A program made the translations under genes and the position numbers. A stretch of DNA of 39,875 nucleotides from positions 1-39,875 of the forward strand of contig JAJVHY010000002.1 of the NCBI GenBank assembly GCA_022072455.1. Reading direction: 5' to 3'. This DNA comes from Verrucomicrobiia bacterium (GTDB lineage Bacteria > Verrucomicrobiota > Verrucomicrobiia > Palsa-1439). A model generated the notes under the pieces. That model had not been told where the DNA came from and ran no database searches. It saw nothing but the letters and a program-made list of their open reading frames with translations. Below are positions 16,613-24,882 of this stretch, one piece after another. Position 1 is the first letter of the stretch, and each line of letters begins with the position of its first letter.

Positions 16613-17356
16613 TTACCGGGAATGCCCGGTTGATGCCATCCGATTCTTTGCGATCAAGGCGATGGCCACCAACACGCCCGCCGTCAGGTGGGCCACGGTG
16701 AACACGCCGAAGTAATGCGTCGCATAATCGCCCCGAAAGAATTCGATGATAAAGCGCAGGGTGCCGTAGCTCAGCACGTAGAGCCACCAGATTTCGCCCT
16801 CGAAATGCTTCCGGTAAAGCGACAAGCCGACAAAGATCGCGAAGTTGCCGGTGACCTCGTAGAGTTGTGTGGGGTGAACGGGAGCGCCGTGCCCCGGCAA
16901 GTGAACCGCCCACGGGAGCGAGCAGGCTTTCCCATAGCAGCAACCTTCAAAAAAACACCCCAGCCGGCCGAACGCATGCCCGAGGGCCAGCGCCGGCGCG
17001 AAGACGTCGGCCAGTCTCCAGAGCGGAATCTTTTTCAGCCGGGCATAGAGAATGCCGGTGAGCGTTGCGCCGACGAAACCACCGAAAAAAACGAAGCCCG
17101 CCCGGAGCGATGCCCAGCCGGTCTCCTGCCAGCTCCGGCTGAAGTCGTCCCAGAAGAATAGAATGTGAAACAGTTTCGCGCCGACCATTGCCGCGACGAT
17201 CAGCCAGACGCCCAAGTCACCAATGTGTTCGGCCGCAATCCCCGCCCGGCGTGCCCGGTATTGCGCGAGTGTAATCCCGGCGAGAAAACCAGCGGCGACC
17301 AGCACGCCATAGGTGTGAATCTCCAGTGAGCCGAGTTTGAACAGGACCGGGTGCAT
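16613..17356 (-). CDS. lgt: Prolipoprotein diacylglyceryl transferase Lgt
   Basis: An inner-membrane enzyme that moves diacylglycerol from phosphatidylglycerol to the cysteine of lipoprotein precursors. The 247-residue protein has about seven hydrophobic segments, the early MHPVLFKLGSLEIHTYG start typical of Lgt, the central HAFGRLGCFFEGCCYG motif and HPTQLYE. The central motif differs from the classical GRxGNFxNxE form and belongs to a Cys-rich variant seen in PVC and some other bacteria. The ATG at 17356 is chosen because it opens at that conserved start; the frame is open for 43 more codons of non-family sequence. Confidence 0.87.
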   Translation of the reverse strand: MHPVLFKLGSLEIHTYGVLVAAGFLAGITLAQYRARRAGIAAEHIGDLGVWLIVAAMVGAKLFHILFFWDDFSRSWQETGWASLRAGFVFFGGFVGATLTGILYARLKKIPLWRLADVFAPALALGHAFGRLGCFFEGCCYGKACSLPWAVHLPGHGAPVHPTQLYEVTGNFAIFVGLSLYRKHFEGEIWWLYVLSYGTLRFIIEFFRGDYATHYFGVFTVAHLTAGVLVAIALIAKNRMASTGHSR

Positions 17357-17459
17357 CTGCGCAAGATGCGGGAAGTTTTGCCCAGGGTGAAGAAGAAAAT
17401 GGCGGGGCCGGTATGGAGTGCACCAGCTTGCTGGCGCTTTGGTGTTGTCCGGCACTGGG

Positions 17460-17732
17460 TCACAATCCAGTGCAAGCGGTGGCAAGCCCCCGCACTCCAG
17501 ACCAGCTCAGACACAACAGCCCAAGTGCGCCTATTGTGTATGCGTCCCAATTTGCTTTGAACTGTCCGAAGGCATCATGGCGGTAGAGTGGCTTCCCATC
17601 AGCGCGAAAAACCTGCTCGCCAGTTGGACTCAGAACGGGACGAAAAACAACGACGCCACGCAACAGCAATGGAGCAATCAGGAGCAGGCATATACCCATA
17701 ATCACGAGCGATCTTGTTCGTGGCGGTTTCAT
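17460..17732 (-). CDS. Hypothetical small membrane protein
   Basis: A 90-residue frame starting MKPPRTRSLVIMGICLLL. A hydrophobic helix (about residues 9-27) follows a basic N-terminus and a second one lies near residues 65-80, with a polar loop containing the duplicated-sounding VFRPVLSPTGEQVFRADGKP. This reads like a two-pass inner-membrane protein with an outside loop. I recognise no family. There is no clear ribosome-binding site, but the upstream DNA holds an AT-rich hairpin region (17746-17798). It is 103 bases upstream of lgt on the same strand. Confidence 0.45.
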   Translation of the reverse strand: MKPPRTRSLVIMGICLLLIAPLLLRGVVVFRPVLSPTGEQVFRADGKPLYRHDAFGQFKANWDAYTIGALGLLCLSWSGVRGLATACTGL

Positions 17733-17762
17733 GCGGACTAACAAGTATTAGACGACCTAATG

Positions 17763-17798
17763 CCGGAATTAGAGGCGACCAATAGTCGCCTAATTCGG
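17763..17798. repeat. Bulged inverted repeat upstream of the small membrane protein gene
   Basis: The left arm (17763-17779) and right arm (17785-17798) pair over about 14 bases around the loop CAATA, with small bulges on the left arm. A further short palindrome, ATTAG-ACGAC-CTAAT, lies just to the left near 17748-17762. The region is more AT-rich than its surroundings. It could be a 5' leader structure of the gene at 17732 or a relic of a repeat. Confidence 0.45.
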
Positions 17799-17894
17799 TG
17801 GGCTGACCGGTCATCGGGTCGGCACAGCGACCGTTTCATCGGCGACAGGGTATGGCGGAGGAGCAACCCCGGCAAGCGTGAAGCAGCAATGAGG

Positions 17895-17970
17895 TTTGGT
17901 AGGGCGCTCGCGTCGCGAGCTCCGCAGTGTTTGCTGATCGCGGACTGCGCGGCGCACCGTCCCTACCAAA
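17895..17970. repeat. 76-bp MITE-like element with terminal inverted repeats
   Basis: The ends TTTGGTAGGG (17895-17904) and CCCTACCAAA (17961-17970) are perfect 10-base inverted repeats. Inside, GCTCGCG/CGCGAGC forms a second hairpin. A diverged relative lies at 19569-19652. Elements starting GGTAGGG with palindromic GC-rich interiors are, to my memory, frequent between genes in Verrucomicrobia. It has no coding capacity and would have to be moved by a transposase elsewhere. Confidence 0.6.
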
Positions 17971-18071
17971 ACCAGCGGGCCGATCGGCTCAGCTGGGGAT
18001 TTCTTCGAGGATGATTTTGGTTTTCGTCAGCAGGATGTCTTCGGCGCAGGCGCGGTTACTCCGAGGTCATA

Positions 18072-19529
18072 CTATTGTCTTTGCGGAGATAATTGTCGGA
18101 TCAGCTTGCCGATGGTCAGGCTGATTTCGGGGTCTTTGTTGTTCGCCTGTTCGCGGAGCAATGGCAAGGCGCGCGGACCGAAGTCGGCGAGCTGCTGTCG
18201 CGCCGCGCTTCGTTCAGTGAACTGCGGAGCACCCAGTTGGTGAACCAACCCTGTGAGCAACTGCCGCTCCGCGGGCGTGAGGGGGCGTTGGTTTTCAAGA
18301 GCTTTGAGCTGGGCTTGGGCTTCACCGACAGCGGACAGCGGTGCTTGTGGGATAAACTTCTTCAAGAGTTCCGTCGCCCGATCGACTTGTCCGCGGCGTT
18401 CCAAGAGTTTCGCCAAGGAGAGGTTCGCTTCCGGGGAGACGGGACAGAGTTGGAGGGCCTGTCGGAAGGCGAGCTCCGCCTCATCATCAAGCTGGCGGAA
18501 AGCGTAGAGGCCCGCAATGGCGCTGCGCATTTTGGCAAAGGCCAGTTGTGCCGGGCGATTGTCAGCGAAGCCGGGCTGCGTCAACAGTGATTCCGTTCTT
18601 TCGCTCCAGAAGCGGCGATCTTTCGCAATGATCTCTTCGCTGAGATTCGCCAGCGGCGCCTTGTTCAATTTCATGATGAGGCCGTGCGGTTCGAGAGCGG
18701 GATACATCCAGTCGAGGACATAACTTTCTTCCACATAAAATGCGTGTGCGTCCTTGTTGTGGTCGTGAATGTAATGACAAAGGATGGCGTTGATGTTCAT
18801 CACGGCCTTCACACCACGCACCTGCACCTGGCCCTGAGCGATCTCCACACCGTCACCGTCCTCCAACGGAATACCGCGCGCGCGGCGATCCTGCCACGCG
18901 CGGACAAATTCTTGGAAAGCCCGCTGGGAATCCTGCTTGGATGGTATCCAGAGTTGCTTTCCATAAATCGTCCGGAGGTAGTCCATATACGTCGTGTCGG
19001 CCAAGGCATTCTGAGTGATGCAGTAGATCGGGGCGGGATTCTGGATGTCAGTCACCGCAGTAATCAAAAAGCGGCCATGATCGGTTCCTCCAAAATAGAT
19101 GCTCCCCGCCGGCAGGGAGACCATGACGGGGTGGGTAAACGAATTCAGTAGCGCCGAATTCTTTTTCCAATCGACCCAGACTTCGTAGAGACCCAGCGTT
19201 TCGTGAATCGGCGCCCATAATTCGTTTCGATACTCCGGTCGTGGCGCCGGCGGTGGGCCCGGGCTGAGCAGTTTTTGGAACAGATTGGAAACAGCAACGG
19301 CATCCCCGGTTTTCGCGGCTTCGAAAAACTCCTGCGCCTCTTTCGTGATCGGTAACGCCAATTTCTTGGCGAGGGTCTCTTCCGTTTTGTGGCGCACGGC
19401 GCTGAACTGGCGGACAACAGTGCCGAAGTCTTCCGCCGGTCCGGCGGCCCCGCAGTGGGGCGGCGCGCATATTCCAACCAGTGCGAATACGAGAACCCAG
19501 GTTGATTTTACCAAGGTAAAGCGGTTCAT
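18072..19529 (-). CDS. Secreted protein with TPR and HEAT-like repeats, function unknown
   Basis: A 485-residue protein. The first 24 residues (MNRFTLVKSTWVLVFALVGI followed by a small-residue stretch) form a good Sec signal peptide, which fixes the start at 19529. The middle is unlike anything I can name. Near residues 360-420 are tetratricopeptide-like helices (EAELAFRQALQLCPVSPEANLSLAKLLERRG), and the last 60 residues resemble the HEAT-like segment frequent in Planctomycetes and Verrucomicrobia (SAARQQLADFGPRALPLLRE). It probably works as a scaffold or in protein-protein contacts outside the cytoplasm. The gene stands alone between two repeat copies. The frame is open another 192 codons upstream but that part overlaps the divergent glycan gene and is not protein-like. 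Confidence 0.75.
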   Translation of the reverse strand: MNRFTLVKSTWVLVFALVGICAPPHCGAAGPAEDFGTVVRQFSAVRHKTEETLAKKLALPITKEAQEFFEAAKTGDAVAVSNLFQKLLSPGPPPAPRPEYRNELWAPIHETLGLYEVWVDWKKNSALLNSFTHPVMVSLPAGSIYFGGTDHGRFLITAVTDIQNPAPIYCITQNALADTTYMDYLRTIYGKQLWIPSKQDSQRAFQEFVRAWQDRRARGIPLEDGDGVEIAQGQVQVRGVKAVMNINAILCHYIHDHNKDAHAFYVEESYVLDWMYPALEPHGLIMKLNKAPLANLSEEIIAKDRRFWSERTESLLTQPGFADNRPAQLAFAKMRSAIAGLYAFRQLDDEAELAFRQALQLCPVSPEANLSLAKLLERRGQVDRATELLKKFIPQAPLSAVGEAQAQLKALENQRPLTPAERQLLTGLVHQLGAPQFTERSAARQQLADFGPRALPLLREQANNKDPEISLTIGKLIRQLSPQRQ

Positions 19530-19568
19530 CGCGGGCAGGGTACGGCGCGGGAAGTGGCCCAACAAGCT

Positions 19569-19652
19569 TGAAGTAGCAAGGGTGTTCGGTCGGGGCGCTC
19601 GCGCTGCGAGCTGCGCAGTGTGGTTACTGATTACGGACGGTGTGGCGCGCCT
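19569..19652. repeat. Degenerate second copy of the MITE-like element
   Basis: It aligns with 17882-17955 over about 75-80 bases, sharing GGGCGCTCGCG, a GCGAGCT core, GCAGTGT and TGAT, roughly 70% identical by eye. The terminal inverted repeats are no longer recognisable, so this is an old copy. It lies in the same orientation as the intact element and the two bracket the TPR gene. Confidence 0.5.
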
Positions 19653-19881
19653 GCAAGCTGCTATGTCCATCAGGCTATTCCCTCCAACGCCCCGCTCAAA
19701 TGATCTTTGGCGCAGTGAGCGTACCGGCGGCCTGACCTTTGAGTGGCCGCAAGCCCTCCACCCCGCCAGAACATCGCCCGCGTTTTCCGACTCCAATCGC
19801 GCTGACAAACGCTCACTCCTCCTCGCAAAAAACCGCACAGCTTGACTGAAAATTCGACGCGCACTGGTTCGGCCGGGTCTA

Positions 19882-19887
19882 TATACT
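19882..19887 (+). promoter_or_regulatory. Candidate -10 hexamer of the glycan operon
   Basis: TATACT matches the -10 consensus at five of six positions and lies 14 bases before the ATG at 19902. No good -35 is found at the right distance, so an activator or another sigma factor may be involved. The expected leader would be under ten bases and has no Shine-Dalgarno sequence. Confidence 0.35.
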
Positions 19888-19901
19888 CCCGCCTCACAAT
19901 C

Positions 19902-21821
19902 ATGAACCCTTACACCCGTCGCGCGCCGGCCACGCCCTTGATGACGCATGATCCGTATTTCAGCGTGTGGTGTTTTCGCGACAAGCTCACCGAAACCTGG
20001 CCGCAACACTGGACGGGCTTTATCCGCGGACTGGGCGGCATGGCGCGGATTGACGGGAAATTGTGGAAATGGATCGGCCCCGCCAAATCCGACGCGATGG
20101 AACAAACCGCGTGCGAGATTTATCCGACCCGGACCATCTACACGTTTCTTGCCGGCGGTGTGGAGTTGAAAGTCACATTCCTCAGTCCGCTCTTACCGGA
20201 CGATCTCGATTTGCTCAGTCGGCCGGTCACGTATGTGCTGTTTGATGTCCGGTCGTTGGATGCAAAGCCGCACCGGGTGCAATTATATATGGACGTCGGC
20301 GTGGAAGCTGCGACGGACAGTTTCGATCAGCCGGTACTGTGGATGCGCCATCGGCTTGCCGGCTTGGATGCCATGCGGGCCGGCACGGTTTCCCAGCGGA
20401 TCCTCGAACGGCGCGGTGACAATCTGCGGTGCGACTGGGGGTATCTCTGGTTGGCGTTCCCCGCCGACGGCCGGCAAGCCACAGCGACCGGCCCCGACCA
20501 ACCGCTCCGCCAAGCCTTCGCCGCCGGTAAGCCGTTCCCGGCTTCTGACAGTCTCGCGCAGCCCTGTGCGATTGATGACGGGTTTCCGAAGTTGGCCGGG
20601 ACCCTCGATTTGGGGCGCGTTACGAGCGCGACGGCGTGGTTGATGATTGGATACGAAGATGTGTTCTGCGTCGAATACTGGCACCGCCGGTTGCGACCGT
20701 ATTGGCAGCGCAATGGGAAGACGATGGGCGATTTGCTCGAAACGGCGGCAGCTGAACGATTGGGGATCATCAAACGCTGTGAAAAGTTTGATCGCGAGTT
20801 GTTGCGTGACGCCGAAGTCGCCGGCGGCGCGGAGTACCGGGATTTATGCGCGTTGGCGTACCGGCAGGCGGTGGCGGCGCATAAGTTGGCGGCGGATGCG
20901 GACGGGGCGCCGTTGTTTTTCTCCAAGGAAAATTCGTCGAACGGTTGCATGGCGACGGTGGACGTGACGTATCCGTCGGCACCGTTGTTCTTGTTGCTGA
21001 ATCCAAAACTGCTCGAAGCGATGCTGACGCCGGTGTTGGAGTATGCGCGCAGCGCGCATTGGAAACATCCGTTTGCGCCGCATGATATCGGGACGTTTCC
21101 GCTGGCCAACGGGCAGACGTACGGTGGCCAGATGCCGGTGGAGGAGTGCGGCAACATGCTGTTGCTCGTTGCGGCGTTGGACGATCCAGCCTATGCGCGC
21201 CGGTATTGGGATTTATTGACGAAGTGGGCGCAGTATTTGGAGCGGCATGGGTTTGATCCCGAGAAGCAGCTTTGCACGGATGATTTTGTGGAGAAGTTGG
21301 AGCACAACGCGAATCTCTCGGTGAAATCCATCCTCGCGCTGGCCGCCTACGCGAAGATGGCCGGTAAGCCGCTGACCCGGGTGCGCGCGTTAGCGAAAAA
21401 ATGGATGCAGAAAGCAGACGACGGTGATCATTACCGGCTGACGTTTGATCGGCCGGGGACTTGGAGTCTGAAATATAATTTGGTGTGGGATCGGTTGCTG
21501 AAATTAAACGTGTTCCCGGCGGCAGTGGCGCGCCGGGAGTTGGCGTTCTACCCGCGGGTGCAGACCCGGTACGGGTTGCCGCTGGATAGCCGGAGCGGGT
21601 TGGCTAAATTGGATTGGATCGTCTGGGCGGCGGCGTTGGCGGAGTCAAAGGCGGAGTTTCGGGCGTTCTTGGAGCCGGTCATGAAGTGGATTGCGGAGAC
21701 GCCATCGCGGGTGCCGTTGGCGGATTTGTATGAAACGAACTCTGGCCGGCATTATGTCTTTAACGCGCGGTCGGTGGTCGGCGGCGTGTTCATTCGGTTG
21801 CTCATGGAGAAATGGAAATGA
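19902..21821 (+). CDS. DUF4965/DUF5127 (glutaminase A-like) protein
   Basis: A 639-residue protein of the family annotated in Bacteroidota and fungi as DUF4964-DUF5127-DUF4965-DUF1793 or 'glutaminase A'. The diagnostic opening is RRAPATPLMTHDPYFSVW, followed by HWTGFIRGLGGMARIDGK; later come a YEDVF segment, the helical half with DVTYPSAPLFLLLNP and HPFAPHDIGTFPLANGQTYG, and a C-terminal SRSGLAKLDWIVWAAAL region. The C-terminal half should form an (alpha/alpha)6 toroid as in glycoside hydrolases. No signal peptide is visible, which is unusual for the family. The ATG at 19902 opens on the conserved domain; 20 codons upstream are not family-like. It overlaps the next gene as ATGA. A hydrolytic role on a glycan or glyco-amino acid is inferred from context. 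Confidence 0.8.
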   Translation: MNPYTRRAPATPLMTHDPYFSVWCFRDKLTETWPQHWTGFIRGLGGMARIDGKLWKWIGPAKSDAMEQTACEIYPTRTIYTFLAGGVELKVTFLSPLLPDDLDLLSRPVTYVLFDVRSLDAKPHRVQLYMDVGVEAATDSFDQPVLWMRHRLAGLDAMRAGTVSQRILERRGDNLRCDWGYLWLAFPADGRQATATGPDQPLRQAFAAGKPFPASDSLAQPCAIDDGFPKLAGTLDLGRVTSATAWLMIGYEDVFCVEYWHRRLRPYWQRNGKTMGDLLETAAAERLGIIKRCEKFDRELLRDAEVAGGAEYRDLCALAYRQAVAAHKLAADADGAPLFFSKENSSNGCMATVDVTYPSAPLFLLLNPKLLEAMLTPVLEYARSAHWKHPFAPHDIGTFPLANGQTYGGQMPVEECGNMLLLVAALDDPAYARRYWDLLTKWAQYLERHGFDPEKQLCTDDFVEKLEHNANLSVKSILALAAYAKMAGKPLTRVRALAKKWMQKADDGDHYRLTFDRPGTWSLKYNLVWDRLLKLNVFPAAVARRELAFYPRVQTRYGLPLDSRSGLAKLDWIVWAAALAESKAEFRAFLEPVMKWIAETPSRVPLADLYETNSGRHYVFNARSVVGGVFIRLLMEKWK

Positions 21822-23257
21822 AAAATATCGCATTGGCAGTGTTGATGGCCGGAACGGCAAACGCGGCGGTGGTGACGTATCCCGCGCCGCCGGAGATCTC
21901 TCCGTCACCATATTATCAGGTGACGGTGAACGGGAAACCGGTATTCGTGTATCCAGTGAATGTGCCGACGATTGCTGATGCGCAGGGGAAATTGCTGCCC
22001 AACCGGCATGTGATTTTTAAGAACTCACCGGCGGCAATGTGTTCGTTCGACACGAGCGGGTCGGCGCGGATCACGGTGACGGTCTTGGATGGCGCGCCGC
22101 AAGGGGCGTTGGAGTCGGTGGTGGTGCGGCCGTTGCGGCATGGCATCAAGCCGAAGCTGAAAGGGAACACGCTGACGTTTTCGGTGAAGGGGCCGGTGCA
22201 GCTCTCGATCGAGCCAAACGGTTCGATTCTCGCGCCGTTGTTCATTTTCGCGAATCCCATGGAGAAAAATCCACCGAAGCCGGATGCTCCCGGCGTGCGG
22301 TATCTCGGGCCGGGGGTGCATGACATCGGCAAGATTCAGGTGCCATCGGATTCGACGCTCTATCTGGCCGGCGGCGCGTATGTGTACGGACAGTTGAACT
22401 CGGAGAACGTCACCAATGTCACGGTGCGCGGCCGCGGGATTCTCAACGGCAGCCGCGGCGACGCGGACCGGCACGTGCGCTGGTTCAAGTCGAAGGACAT
22501 CCGCATGGAAGGGATCACGTTGGTGGATTGCCGGTCGTGGGGGATCAAGTTGCTGCACTGTGACGATGTAACGATTCAGAATGTGAAGATCATCAATCCG
22601 GCTGCGGATGCGATTGACGCGTGCAGTTCGGATAACGTCACAGTGGATGGGGTGTTCGCGCGCACGCACGACGACACGTTCAATGTCAAAGGATTGACCG
22701 ACGCGCTCGGCCATGGGTATCCCGCCGATGCGAACAAGAAATGGTCGCCCGAGGGCTACCGCCGCTCGGCCCGCAATATCAAATACCTCAACAGCGTCGT
22801 CTGGAACGACCGGGCACATGCGTTGATGATCGGGCCGGAAACGCGCGCAACAGAAATCACGGACATCTTGTTCAAGGACATTGACGTGATCCATGCCGTC
22901 AGCGTGGATGTGATCGGCATCTTCAGCAGCGATGCCGCGCCGATCAGCAATGTCCGGTACGAAAACATCCGCATCGAAGACGCGCGCGTCCAGACGCTCG
23001 TGGAACTCCGCGTGCACCACGCCTACACCACTGCGGACTCGACCATGGGCGTCATCAGCAATGTCGTGTTTCGCAACGTGTCCATCACCACGCCCACGCC
23101 GTTGTACTCCGCGATCTGCGCCGACAGCAACACCGTGACCGGCGTGCACTTCGAGAAGTTCATCTACAACGGCGTCGTGGCGACCAACCCGGCTTCGATG
23201 TATTTGCATATTCGCGGTGACGCCCGCGACATCACCTTCCCCAAACCGAAAAAATGA
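21818..23257 (+). CDS. GH28-like right-handed beta-helix glycoside hydrolase, secreted
   Basis: A 479-residue protein with a clear Sec signal peptide (MKNIALAVLMAGTANA, cleavage near residue 16). An N-terminal beta-sandwich-like part (residues 20-150) is followed by a parallel beta-helix made of repeats such as 'NVTNVTVRGRGILNG' and 'CDDVTIQNVKIINP'. The acidic positions PAADAIDACSSDNV (Asp264, Asp267) and THDDTFNVK (Asp285, Asp286) correspond to the NTD and DD motifs of polygalacturonases, though the first lacks the classical Asn-Thr. GH28 is most likely, with GH49 or a related helix family as alternatives. Its start overlaps the preceding stop (ATGA), and its stop overlaps the fucosidase start. 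It is the only exported enzyme of the operon. Confidence 0.78.
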   Translation: MKNIALAVLMAGTANAAVVTYPAPPEISPSPYYQVTVNGKPVFVYPVNVPTIADAQGKLLPNRHVIFKNSPAAMCSFDTSGSARITVTVLDGAPQGALESVVVRPLRHGIKPKLKGNTLTFSVKGPVQLSIEPNGSILAPLFIFANPMEKNPPKPDAPGVRYLGPGVHDIGKIQVPSDSTLYLAGGAYVYGQLNSENVTNVTVRGRGILNGSRGDADRHVRWFKSKDIRMEGITLVDCRSWGIKLLHCDDVTIQNVKIINPAADAIDACSSDNVTVDGVFARTHDDTFNVKGLTDALGHGYPADANKKWSPEGYRRSARNIKYLNSVVWNDRAHALMIGPETRATEITDILFKDIDVIHAVSVDVIGIFSSDAAPISNVRYENIRIEDARVQTLVELRVHHAYTTADSTMGVISNVVFRNVSITTPTPLYSAICADSNTVTGVHFEKFIYNGVVATNPASMYLHIRGDARDITFPKPKK

Positions 23258-24882
23258 CCGCGCCGCGGATCAAATCGTGGGCGGAATCCCGGTTTGGGAT
23301 GTTCATCCACTGGGGTTTGTACGCGCAGTTAGGCCGGGGCGAGTGGGTGATGAGCCGCGAACGCATCCCGGTCGCCGACTACGAAAAACTCGCCGCGACG
23401 TGGAAACCCAAACGCGGTTTTGCCCGCGAATGGGCCGCGTTGGCCAAGCGCGCCGGCATGAAGTACATGGTGCTCACCACCAAGCACCACGAAGGCTTCC
23501 TGCTCTGGGATTCGCGGATGACCGACTATAACGCCGTGAAACACGGCCCCGGTCGTGATCTCGTCCGCGAATACGTTACCGCTGCCCGCGAGTTCGGGTT
23601 GAAGGTCGGCCTCTACTACTCGCTCAACGACTGGCATCACCCCGACGGCGCGCGTTGCGCGAAAGACGAAGCGGCCCGCCGCCGGTTCCTTGATTTCACG
23701 CAAGGCTGTGTCCGCGAATTGATGACCAACTACGGCCGGATTGACATCCTCTGGTACGACGGCGCGTGGCCATTGCCCAACGCCGCCGCGTGGGAGAGCG
23801 ACAAGTTGAACGCAATGGTCCGGCAACTCCAGCCCCATATCCTCATCAACGACCGCTCACTCACGCCTGAAGATTTCTCCACTCCCGAAGGCCACATCCA
23901 TCCCGCCGCCCCCGGTCGTCCATGGGAAGCTTGTTTCACTTTCAACGGCTCCTGGGGCTGGCAGCCAGTGCCCGAAAGCGAATGGCTATCCGCCCGGCGC
24001 GTTGTCGGCATGCTCCAAACCTGCGTGGCCGGCGACGGCAATCTGTTGCTCAATATCGGCCCGTTACCGGATGGCTCAGTCCCGAACCCGGCAATCACGC
24101 GCCTCACGACCATTGGCAAATGGCTCAACAAATACGGCACTGCCGTCTATGGCCCGGCTGACCGCGTCACCAACATGGAATGGAATGTGACCGGCTCCTG
24201 GACGCGGCACGGCACGACGATGCACTACTGGTGCAGCCTCTGGCCCGGCAAAGAAGTCGCCATCGGCGGCCTGAACACGCGCCTCCTCAGTGCCCGGCTT
24301 TTTCCCAGCGGCAAGAAACTCACCTTCACCCAAACGAACGACCGGGTGGTGATCCATGGCTTACCGGCGAAATGTCCGGACAAGATCATCGGCGCCGCCT
24401 TGCTCGAATTGAAATTCGCTGATGTGCCGACGCAAACCCTCGGCGTCGGACACGTGTTGCTCGACCCGGTCGTGCGACTGGCGACGAAATGGGAGTCACC
24501 CTTCGTCACAACCTGGTGGCTGGGCGACCAAATCTACACGGCCAATTCGACCACGCCGGGCTTTGTGGACTTGCACGAAAAACCAACCGGCATCCTGCGG
24601 TTGCACAACCGATTCCACGTCAAAAAAGCCGGCCAGTGGAAGATCCGGTTGGGCTACGATGGCGGCGTCAAATTGTTCGTGGATGGCCAGCCGGTTTTTC
24701 ACGATCCCGAACGCCGCAATCCGGCGGTCCCGGATCGCGCCCAAGTGCCGGTCGCCTTGGCCGCCGGCGACCATGAAATCGCCATCGAATTCGACCGCGC
24801 CGCCGGCAACGGGTGGGGCTTCTTCTTCCGGTTCGAAATGGCCACGCCGCGCGGTCGCCCCTCTTTCCCGCAACGGCTATGA
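23254..24882 (+). CDS. GH29 alpha-L-fucosidase with a C-terminal PA14-like domain
   Basis: It should release alpha-linked L-fucose from glycans. The 542-residue protein begins directly with the GH29 barrel: WAESRFGMFIHWGLYAQLGRGEW, then TTKHHEGFLLWDS and GRIDILWYDGAW, where Asp169 is the expected nucleophile. The acid/base residue is less certain in this family. The last 90 residues (about 455-540; GYDGGVKLFVDGQPVFHDPE) look like a PA14-type carbohydrate-binding domain and closely match the end of the SGNH esterase encoded at 28128-29915. No signal peptide is present. Four-base overlaps link it to both neighbours. Confidence 0.88.
   Translation: MTAPRIKSWAESRFGMFIHWGLYAQLGRGEWVMSRERIPVADYEKLAATWKPKRGFAREWAALAKRAGMKYMVLTTKHHEGFLLWDSRMTDYNAVKHGPGRDLVREYVTAAREFGLKVGLYYSLNDWHHPDGARCAKDEAARRRFLDFTQGCVRELMTNYGRIDILWYDGAWPLPNAAAWESDKLNAMVRQLQPHILINDRSLTPEDFSTPEGHIHPAAPGRPWEACFTFNGSWGWQPVPESEWLSARRVVGMLQTCVAGDGNLLLNIGPLPDGSVPNPAITRLTTIGKWLNKYGTAVYGPADRVTNMEWNVTGSWTRHGTTMHYWCSLWPGKEVAIGGLNTRLLSARLFPSGKKLTFTQTNDRVVIHGLPAKCPDKIIGAALLELKFADVPTQTLGVGHVLLDPVVRLATKWESPFVTTWWLGDQIYTANSTTPGFVDLHEKPTGILRLHNRFHVKKAGQWKIRLGYDGGVKLFVDGQPVFHDPERRNPAVPDRAQVPVALAAGDHEIAIEFDRAAGNGWGFFFRFEMATPRGRPSFPQRL

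Larger units (their letters stand above)
17733..18071. other. Gene-free stretch with hairpins and a palindromic repeat
   Basis: About 340 bases between the small membrane protein and the TPR protein, both on the minus strand. It holds an AT-rich bulged hairpin at 17763-17798 and a MITE-like element at 17895-17970. A minus-strand 3'-end-like fragment (ending near 17991) reads as a short plausible protein tail, but no intact gene is attached. I see no convincing coding region otherwise. Confidence 0.6.
19530..19901. other. Divergent gene-free region with repeat copy and promoter-like site
   Basis: About 370 bases between the TPR gene (leftward) and the glycan operon (rightward). It contains the degenerate repeat copy at 19569-19652 and a -10-like hexamer at 19882-19887. 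The remainder shows no convincing gene or structured RNA. The promoters of both divergent units should lie here. Confidence 0.55.

Noticed and set aside
17988-18053. Protein-tail-like minus-strand fragment ending in LLTKTKIILEEIPS
   Set aside because: It looks like a real C-terminus, but it is only about 21 codons after a stop and I cannot name a parent gene, so it could be chance or a relic.
19530-20105. In-frame open extension of the TPR protein by 192 codons on the minus strand
   Set aside because: The extension overlaps the start of the DUF4965 gene, has an Arg-rich shadow-like composition, and would bury a clear signal peptide starting at 19529.
22025-23209. 394-codon open frame on the minus strand inside the GH28-like gene
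   Set aside because: Composition is His/Arg/Val-rich and typical of an antisense shadow in GC-rich DNA; the plus-strand frame has a signal peptide, helix repeats and coupled neighbours.
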